Source: Bacteroidota bacterium (GTDB lineage: Bacteria > Bacteroidota > Bacteroidia > UBA8524). Taken from it: 15,279 nucleotides of DNA. Location: contig DQHT01000115.1 of NCBI GenBank assembly GCA_003531115.1, positions 25,871-41,149 on the forward strand. Direction: 5' to 3'. Position 1 is the first letter of the stretch. The number at the start of each line of letters is the position of its first letter. The notes below the pieces were generated by a model. The model saw only the letters and a program-made list of their open reading frames with translations, did no database searches and had not been told where the DNA came from. Of the stretch, positions 1-7,169 are shown piece by piece. The translations under genes were made by a program, and so were the position numbers.

Positions 1-30
1 TGAACCAGTGACCCTCTGATTAACAGTCAG
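1..30 (-). other. 3' half of tRNA-Asn(GTT), integrase attachment-site remnant
   Basis: Read on the minus strand, these bases give anticodon stem strand CTGA, loop CTGTTAA with anticodon GTT, stem strand TCAGA, a five-base variable loop GGGTC, T-stem ACTGG and the start of the T loop TTCA, where the window ends. The spacing fits standard tRNA numbering 28-57. The bases that should hold the acceptor and D arm (minus strand upstream, 31 to about 57) do not resemble a tRNA, and position 27 (G) would not pair with A43. Homology therefore breaks in the anticodon stem. Tyrosine integrases commonly cross over in the tRNA anticodon region and leave such a 3' half at one end of the element. With an integrase gene starting 143 bp away and pointing inward, I infer an att site. 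Confidence 0.75.
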
Positions 31-44
31 CGGATTTGTGGTCT

Positions 45-63
45 CATACGGTTCCATACGGTT
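45..63. repeat. Tandem 9-bp repeat CATACGGTT beside the att site
   Basis: CATACGGTT occurs at 45-53 and again at 55-63, exactly one helical turn apart, 15 bp from the tRNA fragment. Paired short direct repeats next to an attachment site are typical of arm-type binding sites for integrase or excisionase. That role is inferred from position only. Confidence 0.45.
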
Positions 64-130
64 TAATGTATGTTGAATATCAGTTGTTTAAGTATATTAT
101 GGAATCGAAAAAAACCGAATAAATTCGATA

Positions 131-168
131 CACGCATGCAAAATGCGTGCAATAAAATTGTAAATTTG
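131..168 (+). promoter_or_regulatory. Inverted repeat and possible -7 box upstream of the integrase
   Basis: CACGCAT (131-137) and ATGCGTG (143-149) form a perfect 7-bp inverted repeat with a 5-base spacer. TAAATTTG at 161-168 matches the Bacteroidota -7 consensus TAnnTTTG, but it lies only 4 bases before the integrase ATG and I see no matching -33 TTTG at the usual distance. It would imply a nearly leaderless message. The inverted repeat could be an operator for the excisionase-like protein. Both readings are tentative. Confidence 0.3.
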
Positions 169-172
169 GTTT

Positions 173-1405
173 ATGAAATCACATGTCATACTCTCCTTGG
201 ATGCCCGTCAGGAACGAAAAGATGGCACCTACCCAATCATTTTGCGGCTCACCCATAAACGCAAATCTACATCAATTCAAACCGGATATACGGTGTCATT
301 ATCTGACTGGGATGAAAAGAGAAAGGCCATAAGAGCGACGTATAAAGGTGTTGACAGTGTTACCAGGCTGAATAACTTGATTCAACAGAAGAAGGTGCAT
401 GCTTTTTCGCTCATAAGCAAACTCGAGGAACAGGGACAGTTGGAACAGTTATCCATTTCTGAGCTGAGACAAAGGATAACCAATGAAAAAAGCGAGTCTT
501 GTTTTTTAAAATACACCTTGACGCAAGTGGAGCTACTGAAGAAATCCGGGAGGTATGGAAGTGCAAGGGCGTATCATTCAATGTACCAGGTCATAGAGAA
601 GTTCCACAAAAAGGAACAATTGCCATTTATTGAGGTATCCGTTGCGTTTCTAAAGAAATTAGAAGTGGATTATCTTTCAAGAGGAAATTCATACAATGGT
701 TTGGCAGCAATCCTTCGTTCTCTGCGAGCGGTGTACAACAAGGCAATTCAGGACAACCTGATTGAAAAAACGGCATATCCTTTCGAAGTGTACAAAATAA
801 AGAAAAACCCCACTGCCAAACGGGCAATCTCACAAGATGCAATCACACGCATCCTGTCGTTAGAACTGGATGAAAAACACGAATGCTTCCATGCCCGAAA
901 CTACTTCCTCTTTAGTTATTTGGCTTTTGGATTGAATTTTACGGATGCCGCTTGGATGAAGGTAAAAGACATAGCCGATGGTCGCATCAGATATACTCGA
1001 CGCAAGACAAAGCAGATATACGATTTAAAAATATTCGAGGCCATGAACCCCATCATCGCTTACTACGCAGAAGGGAAGAAACCAAATGATTTCCTCTTTC
1101 CAATAATTAAACGGCCAAACTTAGCTGACCAACATAAGGATGTGTTGTGGGCACGTAAGGTTTATAATACGCGACTAAAAAAACTGGCAACACTCTGCAA
1201 GATTGAAGAAAATCTTACCTCCTATGTTTCGCGACATTCTGCCGCAACTCAGGCCTTATTCCTCGGAATACCAGTGGTAGCGATTAGCAAACTGTTAGGC
1301 CATTCAAGTCTTTCCGTGACTCAAACCTATCTCAAAAGCCTGCCAGATAATATAATTGACTCATACCACGAAATGCTAGAACAGAATCTTGTTCGAAAAG
1401 CATAA
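173..1405 (+). CDS. Tyrosine recombinase / integrase
   Basis: A 410-residue site-specific recombinase that would cut and rejoin DNA at the attachment site. Residues about 1-90 resemble the Bacteroidota Arm-DNA-binding domain (KDGTYPIILRLTHKRKS, then a long basic and helical stretch). Residues about 105-205 are the SAM-like core-binding domain, and about 215-400 the catalytic domain. Visible active-site residues are K278 in RRKTK, R354 in YVSRHSAAT, H377 in LLGHSSL and the nucleophile Y386 in TQTYLK. The first catalytic Arg of the canonical set is replaced by Asn (GLNFTDAAW, N255), and the first His of the HxxR box by Tyr (Y351). Both substitutions occur in Bacteroidota integrases; IntDOT, for example, also lacks the first Arg. 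Length is normal. It is the first gene of a tight three-gene module and reads away from the tRNA fragment. Confidence 0.93.
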   Translation: MKSHVILSLDARQERKDGTYPIILRLTHKRKSTSIQTGYTVSLSDWDEKRKAIRATYKGVDSVTRLNNLIQQKKVHAFSLISKLEEQGQLEQLSISELRQRITNEKSESCFLKYTLTQVELLKKSGRYGSARAYHSMYQVIEKFHKKEQLPFIEVSVAFLKKLEVDYLSRGNSYNGLAAILRSLRAVYNKAIQDNLIEKTAYPFEVYKIKKNPTAKRAISQDAITRILSLELDEKHECFHARNYFLFSYLAFGLNFTDAAWMKVKDIADGRIRYTRRKTKQIYDLKIFEAMNPIIAYYAEGKKPNDFLFPIIKRPNLADQHKDVLWARKVYNTRLKKLATLCKIEENLTSYVSRHSAATQALFLGIPVVAISKLLGHSSLSVTQTYLKSLPDNIIDSYHEMLEQNLVRKA

Positions 1406-1415
1406 TTTTGGTTCT

Positions 1416-1682
1416 GTGGAAGTCATTTGCATAGAAAGCGAAGCATTGATGCACTTGGTACGAGAGGTAACTCAACGTATAAAGGAAGATACAGGCCAAA
1501 CACTTGAACCGTGGGTAGATGGGGAGGAAGCGATGAAAATCCTTAATATAGGGAAGACGACCCTCCAAAATCTTCGCAATTCCGGCTCAATTCGCTATTC
1601 ACAACCATCGCGTAAAGTAATTCTATACGAACGGAACAGTTTGTACGAATACCTTGAAAGTCATGCTAAAGAAAAATTCTGA
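1416..1682 (+). CDS. Helix-turn-helix excisionase-like protein
   Basis: An 88-residue DNA-binding protein of the kind placed directly after Bacteroidota integrases. The segment VDGEEAMKILNIGKTTLQNL followed by a wing (SIRYSQPSRKVILYERNSL) is a MerR/HTH_17-type winged helix, as in excisionases. I place the start at the GTG at 1416, giving MEVICIE, because this is the N terminus I remember for the family. A TTG at 1389 (97 residues, overlapping the integrase) and an ATG at 1449 are alternatives. The stop overlaps the next gene's ATG by one base (TGATG), which implies translational coupling. It probably directs excision or regulates the integrase promoter. Confidence 0.8.
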   Translation: MEVICIESEALMHLVREVTQRIKEDTGQTLEPWVDGEEAMKILNIGKTTLQNLRNSGSIRYSQPSRKVILYERNSLYEYLESHAKEKF

Positions 1683-1960
1683 TGGAAAATGAAGAAACAA
1701 AGGTCGATAAAGAGTTAAAGTCCGCCTTCAATGATGGATTTCTGATAGGCCTGCACAAATCGGATCTTGCCAACATGTTACAGAAGAATTATTCAAAAGA
1801 TGCAAAAGAGGATCCAAAGAATTCGGATATGTTATTTGAAGGGATGGACGAAGGAATTAAGACAAAAGAGAGGAATCTTCGTATAGAACAGAATCTGGAC
1901 AGCATTTCAGAAATTAGAAAGTCAAGCAAACGCAATCAGGATTTATCGCGAGATATATAG
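1682..1960 (+). CDS. Small charged protein of the integration module, unknown function
   Basis: A 92-residue, highly charged, mostly helical protein (MENEETKVDKELKSAFNDGF at the N terminus) with no signal peptide, membrane segment or cysteine. The ATG overlaps the stop of the excisionase-like gene, so it belongs to the same transcript. I do not recognise a named family. Small helical proteins are common passengers at this place in Bacteroidota integrative elements. Its stop lies one base from the stop of the convergent barrel gene, which leaves no room for a terminator. That may mean the tail has been trimmed or newly joined. Confidence 0.65.
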   Translation: MENEETKVDKELKSAFNDGFLIGLHKSDLANMLQKNYSKDAKEDPKNSDMLFEGMDEGIKTKERNLRIEQNLDSISEIRKSSKRNQDLSRDI

Positions 1961-1961
1961 A

Positions 1962-4205
1962 TCACCACGAATACCCCACCGTAAGGTTCATCGTAATGAC
2001 AAGTTTAGTTCCTTCCACTCCCCACCAGTTTTTTACCTGATCCAATTCAAAAGATGAATTGACCTGGATTTTTTTGATCAGGATGCATCGGACATTTATT
2101 CCCATACCCATCAGACTTGATTCCTGAGAAAAGGAAATCATCTTAAAACTACCTCCAAGGGCCAGATTTTGTTTTACAGTACGGAGGTATTGGCCATTAA
2201 GGGAGGAAAAGTTCATCGAATCCAGATTTGGCCGGGAGCGGTTGATGGAGGCGTCGATACGCATATCGTGAAGACCGTCTATGCTTAACGTATTTTCAAA
2301 AGAATACTGCGTGCTTTGGGTAAGCGGCAGGTTTTCTCCACTGATCGATGATTCGCTCAGGATAAATTGACTGAACCACAGCGCACGTTTCCACATTTTG
2401 GAGTAGGAAACACCGGCAGAAAGCAGGCTTGTGCGGTTAAACGTCCGAAAGGCGGTATCCGGATGATTGTTCCCCAGTTCATAAGGACTATATAGAGCAA
2501 AGAAGTTAATTTCTTTGGAGAAGGACGACTGCACCTGCACGCCTGCTCCTTTGGTGGTATTGGTTTCAGGGGTAAGTTCTCCAGCCAGGGTTTGCAGTTT
2601 TTTATAAAACACTTTGCTGGTGATCTTCCCCTTTAACCATTTCTGCTCCCAATTGAATTCTTTTTCAAGGTAGTTTTTTCGTAAAAAAGGATTTCCGATG
2701 GTGGTGTACATAGCGCCGATATAATTCCATTTCGCCGACACTTTGGCTCCGTAACCGAAGTCATAAATGAATTTTGAAAGCCAGGCTTTGTTCTCCTTTC
2801 CACTGGCCGGGACGGTTTCGGATTCGCCGATCACCCGGTTGTCAATAACCTGGTATTCGCTGCTGGCTCCGGAAAGGAATATACTGAGCTTTTTATAGGT
2901 CTTTTGTACGTCAATAGACAAGACCTGGTTTTGAGTTCGCTTCTGTACTTCCTTTAGGTCTTTAGCGTAGAAATAGGATGCAATAATTTTATTGCCCTGT
3001 TTATCCACCCTGCCCAACTGAACACCGGCGATGTTTTTATTGTATTGAGGCTTGCTTATCGGATCGAGCATCCCTTCATTGTTAAATGCTCTTCCAAGGG
3101 TCACGCCGGTAAACCAGCCGTTGATCTCTGCGCTCATATCTATTCCTTTTACCGACAGACCCCATAAGCTCAACTCATTATAGTTGACTATGGCCTGCCC
3201 GATCTGAAAGTTTTTCACGCGGGATATCCATGCAAGCTGTTTACTTCCTCTTGAGGAAAGTGAATCCTTTAATATTCCTTCAGGTCCTGCTTCGATCAGG
3301 GTTTTGTATTCAACCAGTTTCGCTGAATCTTCCTGGAACTTATTATAAATGGAAGTAAAGCGCATCATCACCGAATCTCTGAGATGCATAAGCGAGTCTT
3401 GACGATGACTGGCGTTCTCTCTCCACTCGGAAGGCTTTTTGGTGATCTTTTCAGAAAGCGTGTCCTCAGGGAGTTGGTTTCTGTAATCCTTATTCACAGT
3501 GTCAAGTGGGTTATTAAATTTCGCACAGTCAGTGAGTGAATCCTTGGCTCTGGCAATATTATCTTCAAGTAGGAATGAACCGGTTGCGATCTCTTTATCA
3601 AGATGAGTAAGATATCCCTGAAGCTGTTCTAAGACCACCTGATTAAAGGAAACGGATTTACTCAATCCTTTGGCTTGTTTTTCTGCCTGATCGCGAAGCT
3701 GCTTTTTATAAGCTGCGGCATCAAACCGGACATTGATATAATTACTTCGGTAAACGGAGTTATTTTCTGTTGTAAGAAAGGCCGTGGTTTGAAAGGGGAG
3801 TCCCGCAATAAAAATATTGCCCGTGTAATTGAGCCTGGAATATACCTGAGAGCTCCGCATATATGGATTTTGCAGTGTGGCGTAATGATTATCGACGCTC
3901 ACCTGGCCATTTGAACGAATCAGCGGTTTAACCCCAGGCAGTGATAAAGACGGCCTATTTGGTTTTTGAAATGTTACCAGTTGTTGGGTGTCTATGTCTA
4001 AATTGAACAAGCTGGAATCTTGGGGTATAAAACCTTCTAATTTATTTTTTACGTAATGTGTCGAGTCTGAGACTTCTGTTGAATCAATTTGTTCCGTATT
4101 TTCACTTTGGGTATACCCCTGAGTAAAAATTAACAAAAATATTACAAGACCGAAAAGCCTGTAAATCCAATGGTTTTGATAATAATTCGTCAAACTTTCG
4201 GTCAT
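1962..4205 (-). CDS. Predicted outer-membrane beta-barrel protein, RHS-cassette associated
   Basis: A 747-residue protein of no named family. I choose the ATG at 4205 over a TTG twelve bases upstream. Residues about 14-33 form a signal peptide (RLFGLVIFLLIFTQGYTQ) with a short basic start. Residues about 60-165 are a beta-rich N-terminal part. About 170-330 is a charged, helix-rich segment likely to be coiled coil (repeated QDSLMHLRDSV-like stretches). From about 335 onward there are alternating hydrophobic and polar strands with aromatic girdles, and the protein ends in LTVGYSW. A terminal aromatic residue is the usual BAM-recognition end of outer-membrane barrels. It is transcribed divergently from the Ig-like/lipoprotein/RHS operon, 62 bp away, which suggests a shared role such as export or anchoring of the RHS protein. 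That role is an inference. Confidence 0.75.
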   Translation of the reverse strand: MTESLTNYYQNHWIYRLFGLVIFLLIFTQGYTQSENTEQIDSTEVSDSTHYVKNKLEGFIPQDSSLFNLDIDTQQLVTFQKPNRPSLSLPGVKPLIRSNGQVSVDNHYATLQNPYMRSSQVYSRLNYTGNIFIAGLPFQTTAFLTTENNSVYRSNYINVRFDAAAYKKQLRDQAEKQAKGLSKSVSFNQVVLEQLQGYLTHLDKEIATGSFLLEDNIARAKDSLTDCAKFNNPLDTVNKDYRNQLPEDTLSEKITKKPSEWRENASHRQDSLMHLRDSVMMRFTSIYNKFQEDSAKLVEYKTLIEAGPEGILKDSLSSRGSKQLAWISRVKNFQIGQAIVNYNELSLWGLSVKGIDMSAEINGWFTGVTLGRAFNNEGMLDPISKPQYNKNIAGVQLGRVDKQGNKIIASYFYAKDLKEVQKRTQNQVLSIDVQKTYKKLSIFLSGASSEYQVIDNRVIGESETVPASGKENKAWLSKFIYDFGYGAKVSAKWNYIGAMYTTIGNPFLRKNYLEKEFNWEQKWLKGKITSKVFYKKLQTLAGELTPETNTTKGAGVQVQSSFSKEINFFALYSPYELGNNHPDTAFRTFNRTSLLSAGVSYSKMWKRALWFSQFILSESSISGENLPLTQSTQYSFENTLSIDGLHDMRIDASINRSRPNLDSMNFSSLNGQYLRTVKQNLALGGSFKMISFSQESSLMGMGINVRCILIKKIQVNSSFELDQVKNWWGVEGTKLVITMNLTVGYSW

Positions 4206-4214
4206 GGGTACTTG

Positions 4215-4240
4215 CAAAGTAATAAAATATTTCTACTTTG
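4215..4240. promoter_or_regulatory. Symmetrical divergent promoter/operator candidate
   Basis: CAAAGTA (4215-4221) and TACTTTG (4234-4240) form a perfect 7-bp inverted repeat around an AT-rich 12-base spacer, in the middle of the 62-bp gap between divergent genes. Each arm, read outward, resembles the Bacteroidota -7 box TAnnTTTG with one spacer base missing. They lie 27 bases before the plus-strand ATG at 4268 and 9 bases before the minus-strand ATG at 4205. The site could be paired promoters or a dimer-bound operator. Confidence 0.4.
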
Positions 4241-4267
4241 GTATTGCCTAAGCGGCGAACCAACCCT

Positions 4268-5383
4268 ATGAATTGTAAAATGAAAGCCCTCAAAGGCTGC
4301 ATTTTAGCGATCTTTTTGTTCATGAGTACTGGTGAAGTTTTTTCCCAGATGAATGTGATGCTAAAACCAGCTAATCCTTATCGGTTCCAAACGGATGATG
4401 TCTGGAATATTAACATCATCTCTCCGATTACTACGGATGTTATTATTACGGCCAGGGTGGTTAAGCAGGGTTCGGGCGACATTTTCATCTCTACGAGTAA
4501 TACTGTATCAATTAAAGTCGGGGCAAATAGCCTAAGTAAGTTGTTGCTTAGCTCGGCAAGAGTAGAATTCCAAAATTCGGAGATTAAATCCTGGGTTGAC
4601 GCTCATCTTTCACTTCCACCCGGACATTATTCGGTTTGTTATGTTGTTAGATGTGCCCAAACAGATTGTGGAGGTTCAGGAACTATAGAACCAGACAATC
4701 AATACTGTTCCAATTTTACGATTGAGACGCCATCACCATTGTTATTGAGCTTTCCGGCTAATGAATCAGTGATCGAGGATAAAACCCCGTTTTTGGTTTG
4801 GATCCCGCCGAGCCCGGTTTCCAAAGAGGTGACATACGAGCTTAGGTTGGTTAAGGTTCAGGATGAACAGGGCAGGCAGGATGCTATCAGCAGAAACATC
4901 CCGATCATTGAGCGCGCAGGAATAGAGGGGACATCGCTTAATTTTCCTCCGGACATTGATCCTCTCGTAGAAGGTGAGACCTATGCCTGGGAAGTGTATG
5001 CGAATCTTTTTGGAGAACGTATCGCCCGCTCTGAGGTGTGGGAATTTACCATTGGCAAAGACACGATAAAGAAAAAAGAAGATCCGTTTAACTATATCAA
5101 GATCCGGCAGGTGAATCCCACTTCCGTCATTCAGGTGGAAAACACGTTGCGGCTTGATTACCATGAGCAGGTTTCTAAAACCACAGAGCTCACCATTGAC
5201 GTTTTAACATTAGACGGAAAACGTAAAGGTACAGTTACCAAATCCATTGTATACGGAGAGAATTTGCTCGACGTTTCGCTTTCGGGCATGGGACTTAAGC
5301 CAGAAACAGAATATATGGTTCAGATAAAAAATGCTTCGGGGGAACATTTTGAAATAAAAATCGCATACTCCTTTAGCTACTGA
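4268..5383 (+). CDS. Secreted Ig/Fn3-like domain protein upstream of RHS
   Basis: A 371-residue secreted protein. I start it at the ATG at 4268; an ATG at 4280 would serve equally and give a cleaner signal peptide (MKALKGCILAIFLFMSTG, cleaved near VFSQ). The body is almost all beta-strand. An N-terminal Ig-like part contains a cysteine cluster (CYVVRCAQTDCGG and QYCSNF), likely disulfide-bonded. A middle Fn3-like domain (ESVIEDKTPFLVWIPP to AWEVYANLFGERIARSEVWE) carries the Trp and Tyr positions typical of the fold, and a C-terminal beta-sandwich follows. No T9SS sorting domain or lipobox is visible. It is followed after 5 bp by a lipoprotein gene and then by the RHS gene, so it probably binds or displays the RHS protein at the cell surface. 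The exact role is unknown. Confidence 0.75.
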   Translation: MNCKMKALKGCILAIFLFMSTGEVFSQMNVMLKPANPYRFQTDDVWNINIISPITTDVIITARVVKQGSGDIFISTSNTVSIKVGANSLSKLLLSSARVEFQNSEIKSWVDAHLSLPPGHYSVCYVVRCAQTDCGGSGTIEPDNQYCSNFTIETPSPLLLSFPANESVIEDKTPFLVWIPPSPVSKEVTYELRLVKVQDEQGRQDAISRNIPIIERAGIEGTSLNFPPDIDPLVEGETYAWEVYANLFGERIARSEVWEFTIGKDTIKKKEDPFNYIKIRQVNPTSVIQVENTLRLDYHEQVSKTTELTIDVLTLDGKRKGTVTKSIVYGENLLDVSLSGMGLKPETEYMVQIKNASGEHFEIKIAYSFSY

Positions 5384-5388
5384 ACTAG

Positions 5389-5973
5389 ATGAATCTCAAA
5401 CCTCTGATTTTTATTTTTCTCCTTAGTTCATGCACGGGTTCCCTTGAGCCAGGAGAATTGATTACCTGGATAGAGGAGCCAGAGAATGGTTGTGTCCAGG
5501 AATCCGGGCAAAGTGCGTATAAACTGCTCGCTTCCATTCTGCCACCAAGTCTGATGGCTTATAAGCAATTACATATTTTAGAGGAACGCTATGATGACAG
5601 CGCTTTTGATGCCTTGGAAAAGGAATATCAAAAAGGAGTGTATTTTAAATTCAGTATTGATTTTGAAGACAGTAGTCAGCAGGCGAAACAATTTTTTGAG
5701 GCGCATACCGACTACCTGAATTTTTATATGTCTCGAGACCTGGCACTGGTCATGGGCAGCGATACCCTGCCATGTTTAGTAGCCAATCTGGAACGGTCTG
5801 CGAATTTTACACCCCGTTTAAATTATGAATTGGCCTTTGAAATAGGAGCAGAACTTGGGCAAAAGCCACAGGATTTGATCCTGATATACTCGGGAGAGTT
5901 ATCCGAAAATAAGCCGGTGAACTTTGTGTTTACAGCCGGCGCCATCAATGATATACCCCATTTAAAAAGATAG
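5389..5973 (+). CDS. Small lipoprotein, RHS-cassette associated
   Basis: A 194-residue predicted lipoprotein. The hydrophobic leader MNLKPLIFIFLLSSC ends in an LSSC lipobox, with Cys15 as the lipidated residue. The mature part is acidic and mixed alpha/beta, and contains three further cysteines, one in NGCVQES near the N terminus. I recognise no named domain. It lies 5 bp after the Ig-like gene and 3 bp before the RHS gene, so all three are surely one transcript. A membrane-anchored partner for the RHS protein is a reasonable guess, not shown by sequence. Confidence 0.75.
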   Translation: MNLKPLIFIFLLSSCTGSLEPGELITWIEEPENGCVQESGQSAYKLLASILPPSLMAYKQLHILEERYDDSAFDALEKEYQKGVYFKFSIDFEDSSQQAKQFFEAHTDYLNFYMSRDLALVMGSDTLPCLVANLERSANFTPRLNYELAFEIGAELGQKPQDLILIYSGELSENKPVNFVFTAGAINDIPHLKR

Positions 5974-7007
5974 TCGATGAAACTGCTTCGCAAAAGAATT
6001 GTTTTGTACAGTTATGTTACTTTAGGGATTTTCCTTTTTGAGATCATTTTCCCTGCCACGGCGAGTGCCCTGACAGGAGGCCCGTCCACGCCTGAGGTAC
6101 AATCGTTTGAGCCGATCGGAACCAGCGATATGGTGGACATCTTCAGCGGGGATTTTAAGTACAACATCCCTTTGTTGGAAGTGGACGGTTATCCGGTAAA
6201 TATCTCCTATTCCGGAGGTGTGAATATGGATCAGGAGGCCAGTTGGGTGGGACTTGGATGGAATTTGAATCCGGGAGTAATAAACAGGACAATGCGGGGC
6301 GTTCCGGATGATTTTGCCGGAGATGAGATATTGCAGGAAATGAGCATGGAGCCTAATAGAACCGTTGGTATAAAAACGGGAGCGAGTATTGAAATTTTTG
6401 GGAAAGATTTTCAAAAAAAGAATAATACAAGCAAAACGCTTAGTCCATCAGCTCATACCGGGATATTTTTTAACAATTACACAGGAGCGGGCGTTGACGC
6501 AGGTATAAGTCTTGGCGCGGGGGGAGGAATATTGGATAAAATTGCTCCGGGCATTTCTGCTGGTTTAAGCCTTGATTTTAATAGTAACAGTGGAATAAGT
6601 ATACAACCCAGCGCCAATTTTTCATTTAATATTTCTCAGAAGACCAGCGAATCCAGTGGGATGGCAGGAGGATTATCTGCAAGTGCCGGATACAATTCGC
6701 GATCAGGAATGAAATCCTTGAATTTCGGTTATTCCCTTCAATTTCAGAAAGTCAACACAGAGAAGAAGGATGGAGTTGAAAAGGTAACCGGAGGGGCGAA
6801 TAGTAAATATGGCGCCACAGGTTCAGCAATAATATTTGGTTCCCCAACATATACCCCTACCCAGGCGTTTCCAATGAAAACCTTTTCATTTTCGGGCGAC
6901 TTCGCTTATGAATTGCCCATTATGGGTTTTGATGGTGAAATCTTCGTAAACGCTTACTACACGCGCCAAAAGTTAGAAGTGAACTCGATGATAAAAAGGG
7001 CCTATGG

Positions 7008-7033
7008 TGGAAAAAACGCTGAAATTGACCCCC
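7008..7033 (+). repeat. IS21 left terminal inverted repeat
   Basis: It begins TGGAAAAAACG and ends AAATTGACCCCC. Compared with the right end, it differs at position 3 and positions 12-14 only. Confidence 0.8.
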
Positions 7034-7108
7034 TCTTGCCGGAGGAAAGTGACCCCTCTTGCCGCTGCAAATTGACCCCCTTTTGCCGGAGCAAATTGAC
7101 CCCCTTGG
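7022..7108 (+). repeat. Fourfold 23-24-bp repeat array at the IS left end (IstA binding sites)
   Basis: Four head-to-tail units start at 7022, 7046, 7069 and 7093. Each begins AAATTGACCCCC or a close variant (AAAGTGACCCC in the second). The first three continue with a TCTTGCC or TTTTGCC segment and GGAGG, GCTGC or GGAGC; the fourth diverges after GACCCCCTT. Multiple end repeats that bind the transposase are known for IS21. Confidence 0.8.
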
Positions 7109-7140
7109 GTTGTGTTTAAACTGAGTGGTTGAGCTATGTG

Positions 7141-7169
7141 ATATTGCGTATTTATCAGATACGTAATAT
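7141..7169 (+). promoter_or_regulatory. Hairpin covering the istA start codon
   Basis: ATATTGCGTAT (7141-7151) pairs with ATACGTAATAT (7159-7169) through 11 base pairs, one of them G-U, around a 7-base loop. The 3' arm includes the first two bases of the preferred istA ATG at 7168. In RNA this would bury the start and the bases before it. Read-in transcripts of other insertion sequences (IS10, IS50) are silenced this way, so a translational brake is plausible here. Confidence 0.55.

Larger units (their letters stand above)
5977..7119 (+). pseudogene. RHS/SpvB-like surface protein, N-terminal fragment cut by IS21
   Basis: The first roughly 343 residues match the N terminus of large Bacteroidota RHS-repeat proteins. 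There is a signal peptide (to about residue 31, PATASA), then the characteristic PEVQSFEPIGTSDMVDIFSG, NIPLLEVDGYPVNISYSGG and QEASWVGLGWNLNPGVINR. Full proteins of this kind usually exceed 1,500 residues, with YD repeats and a variable, often toxic, C-terminal domain. All of that is missing. Native coding ends at 7007 in MIKRAYG; the open frame then runs into the IS left end and adds about 36 repeat-derived residues (rich in LTP and Cys) before a TAA. The truncated product might still be secreted but should lack function. It is the third gene of the 4268-7119 operon. Confidence 0.85.

Noticed and set aside
70..258. A 62-codon open frame overlapping the integrase start
   Set aside because: It runs through the integrase regulatory region and the first integrase codons in another frame, and has no recognisable domain.
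7000..7007. CCTAT at the left IS flank and ATAGG at the right flank as a target duplication
   Set aside because: They are inverted relative to each other, not direct, and belong to coding sequence of two different genes.
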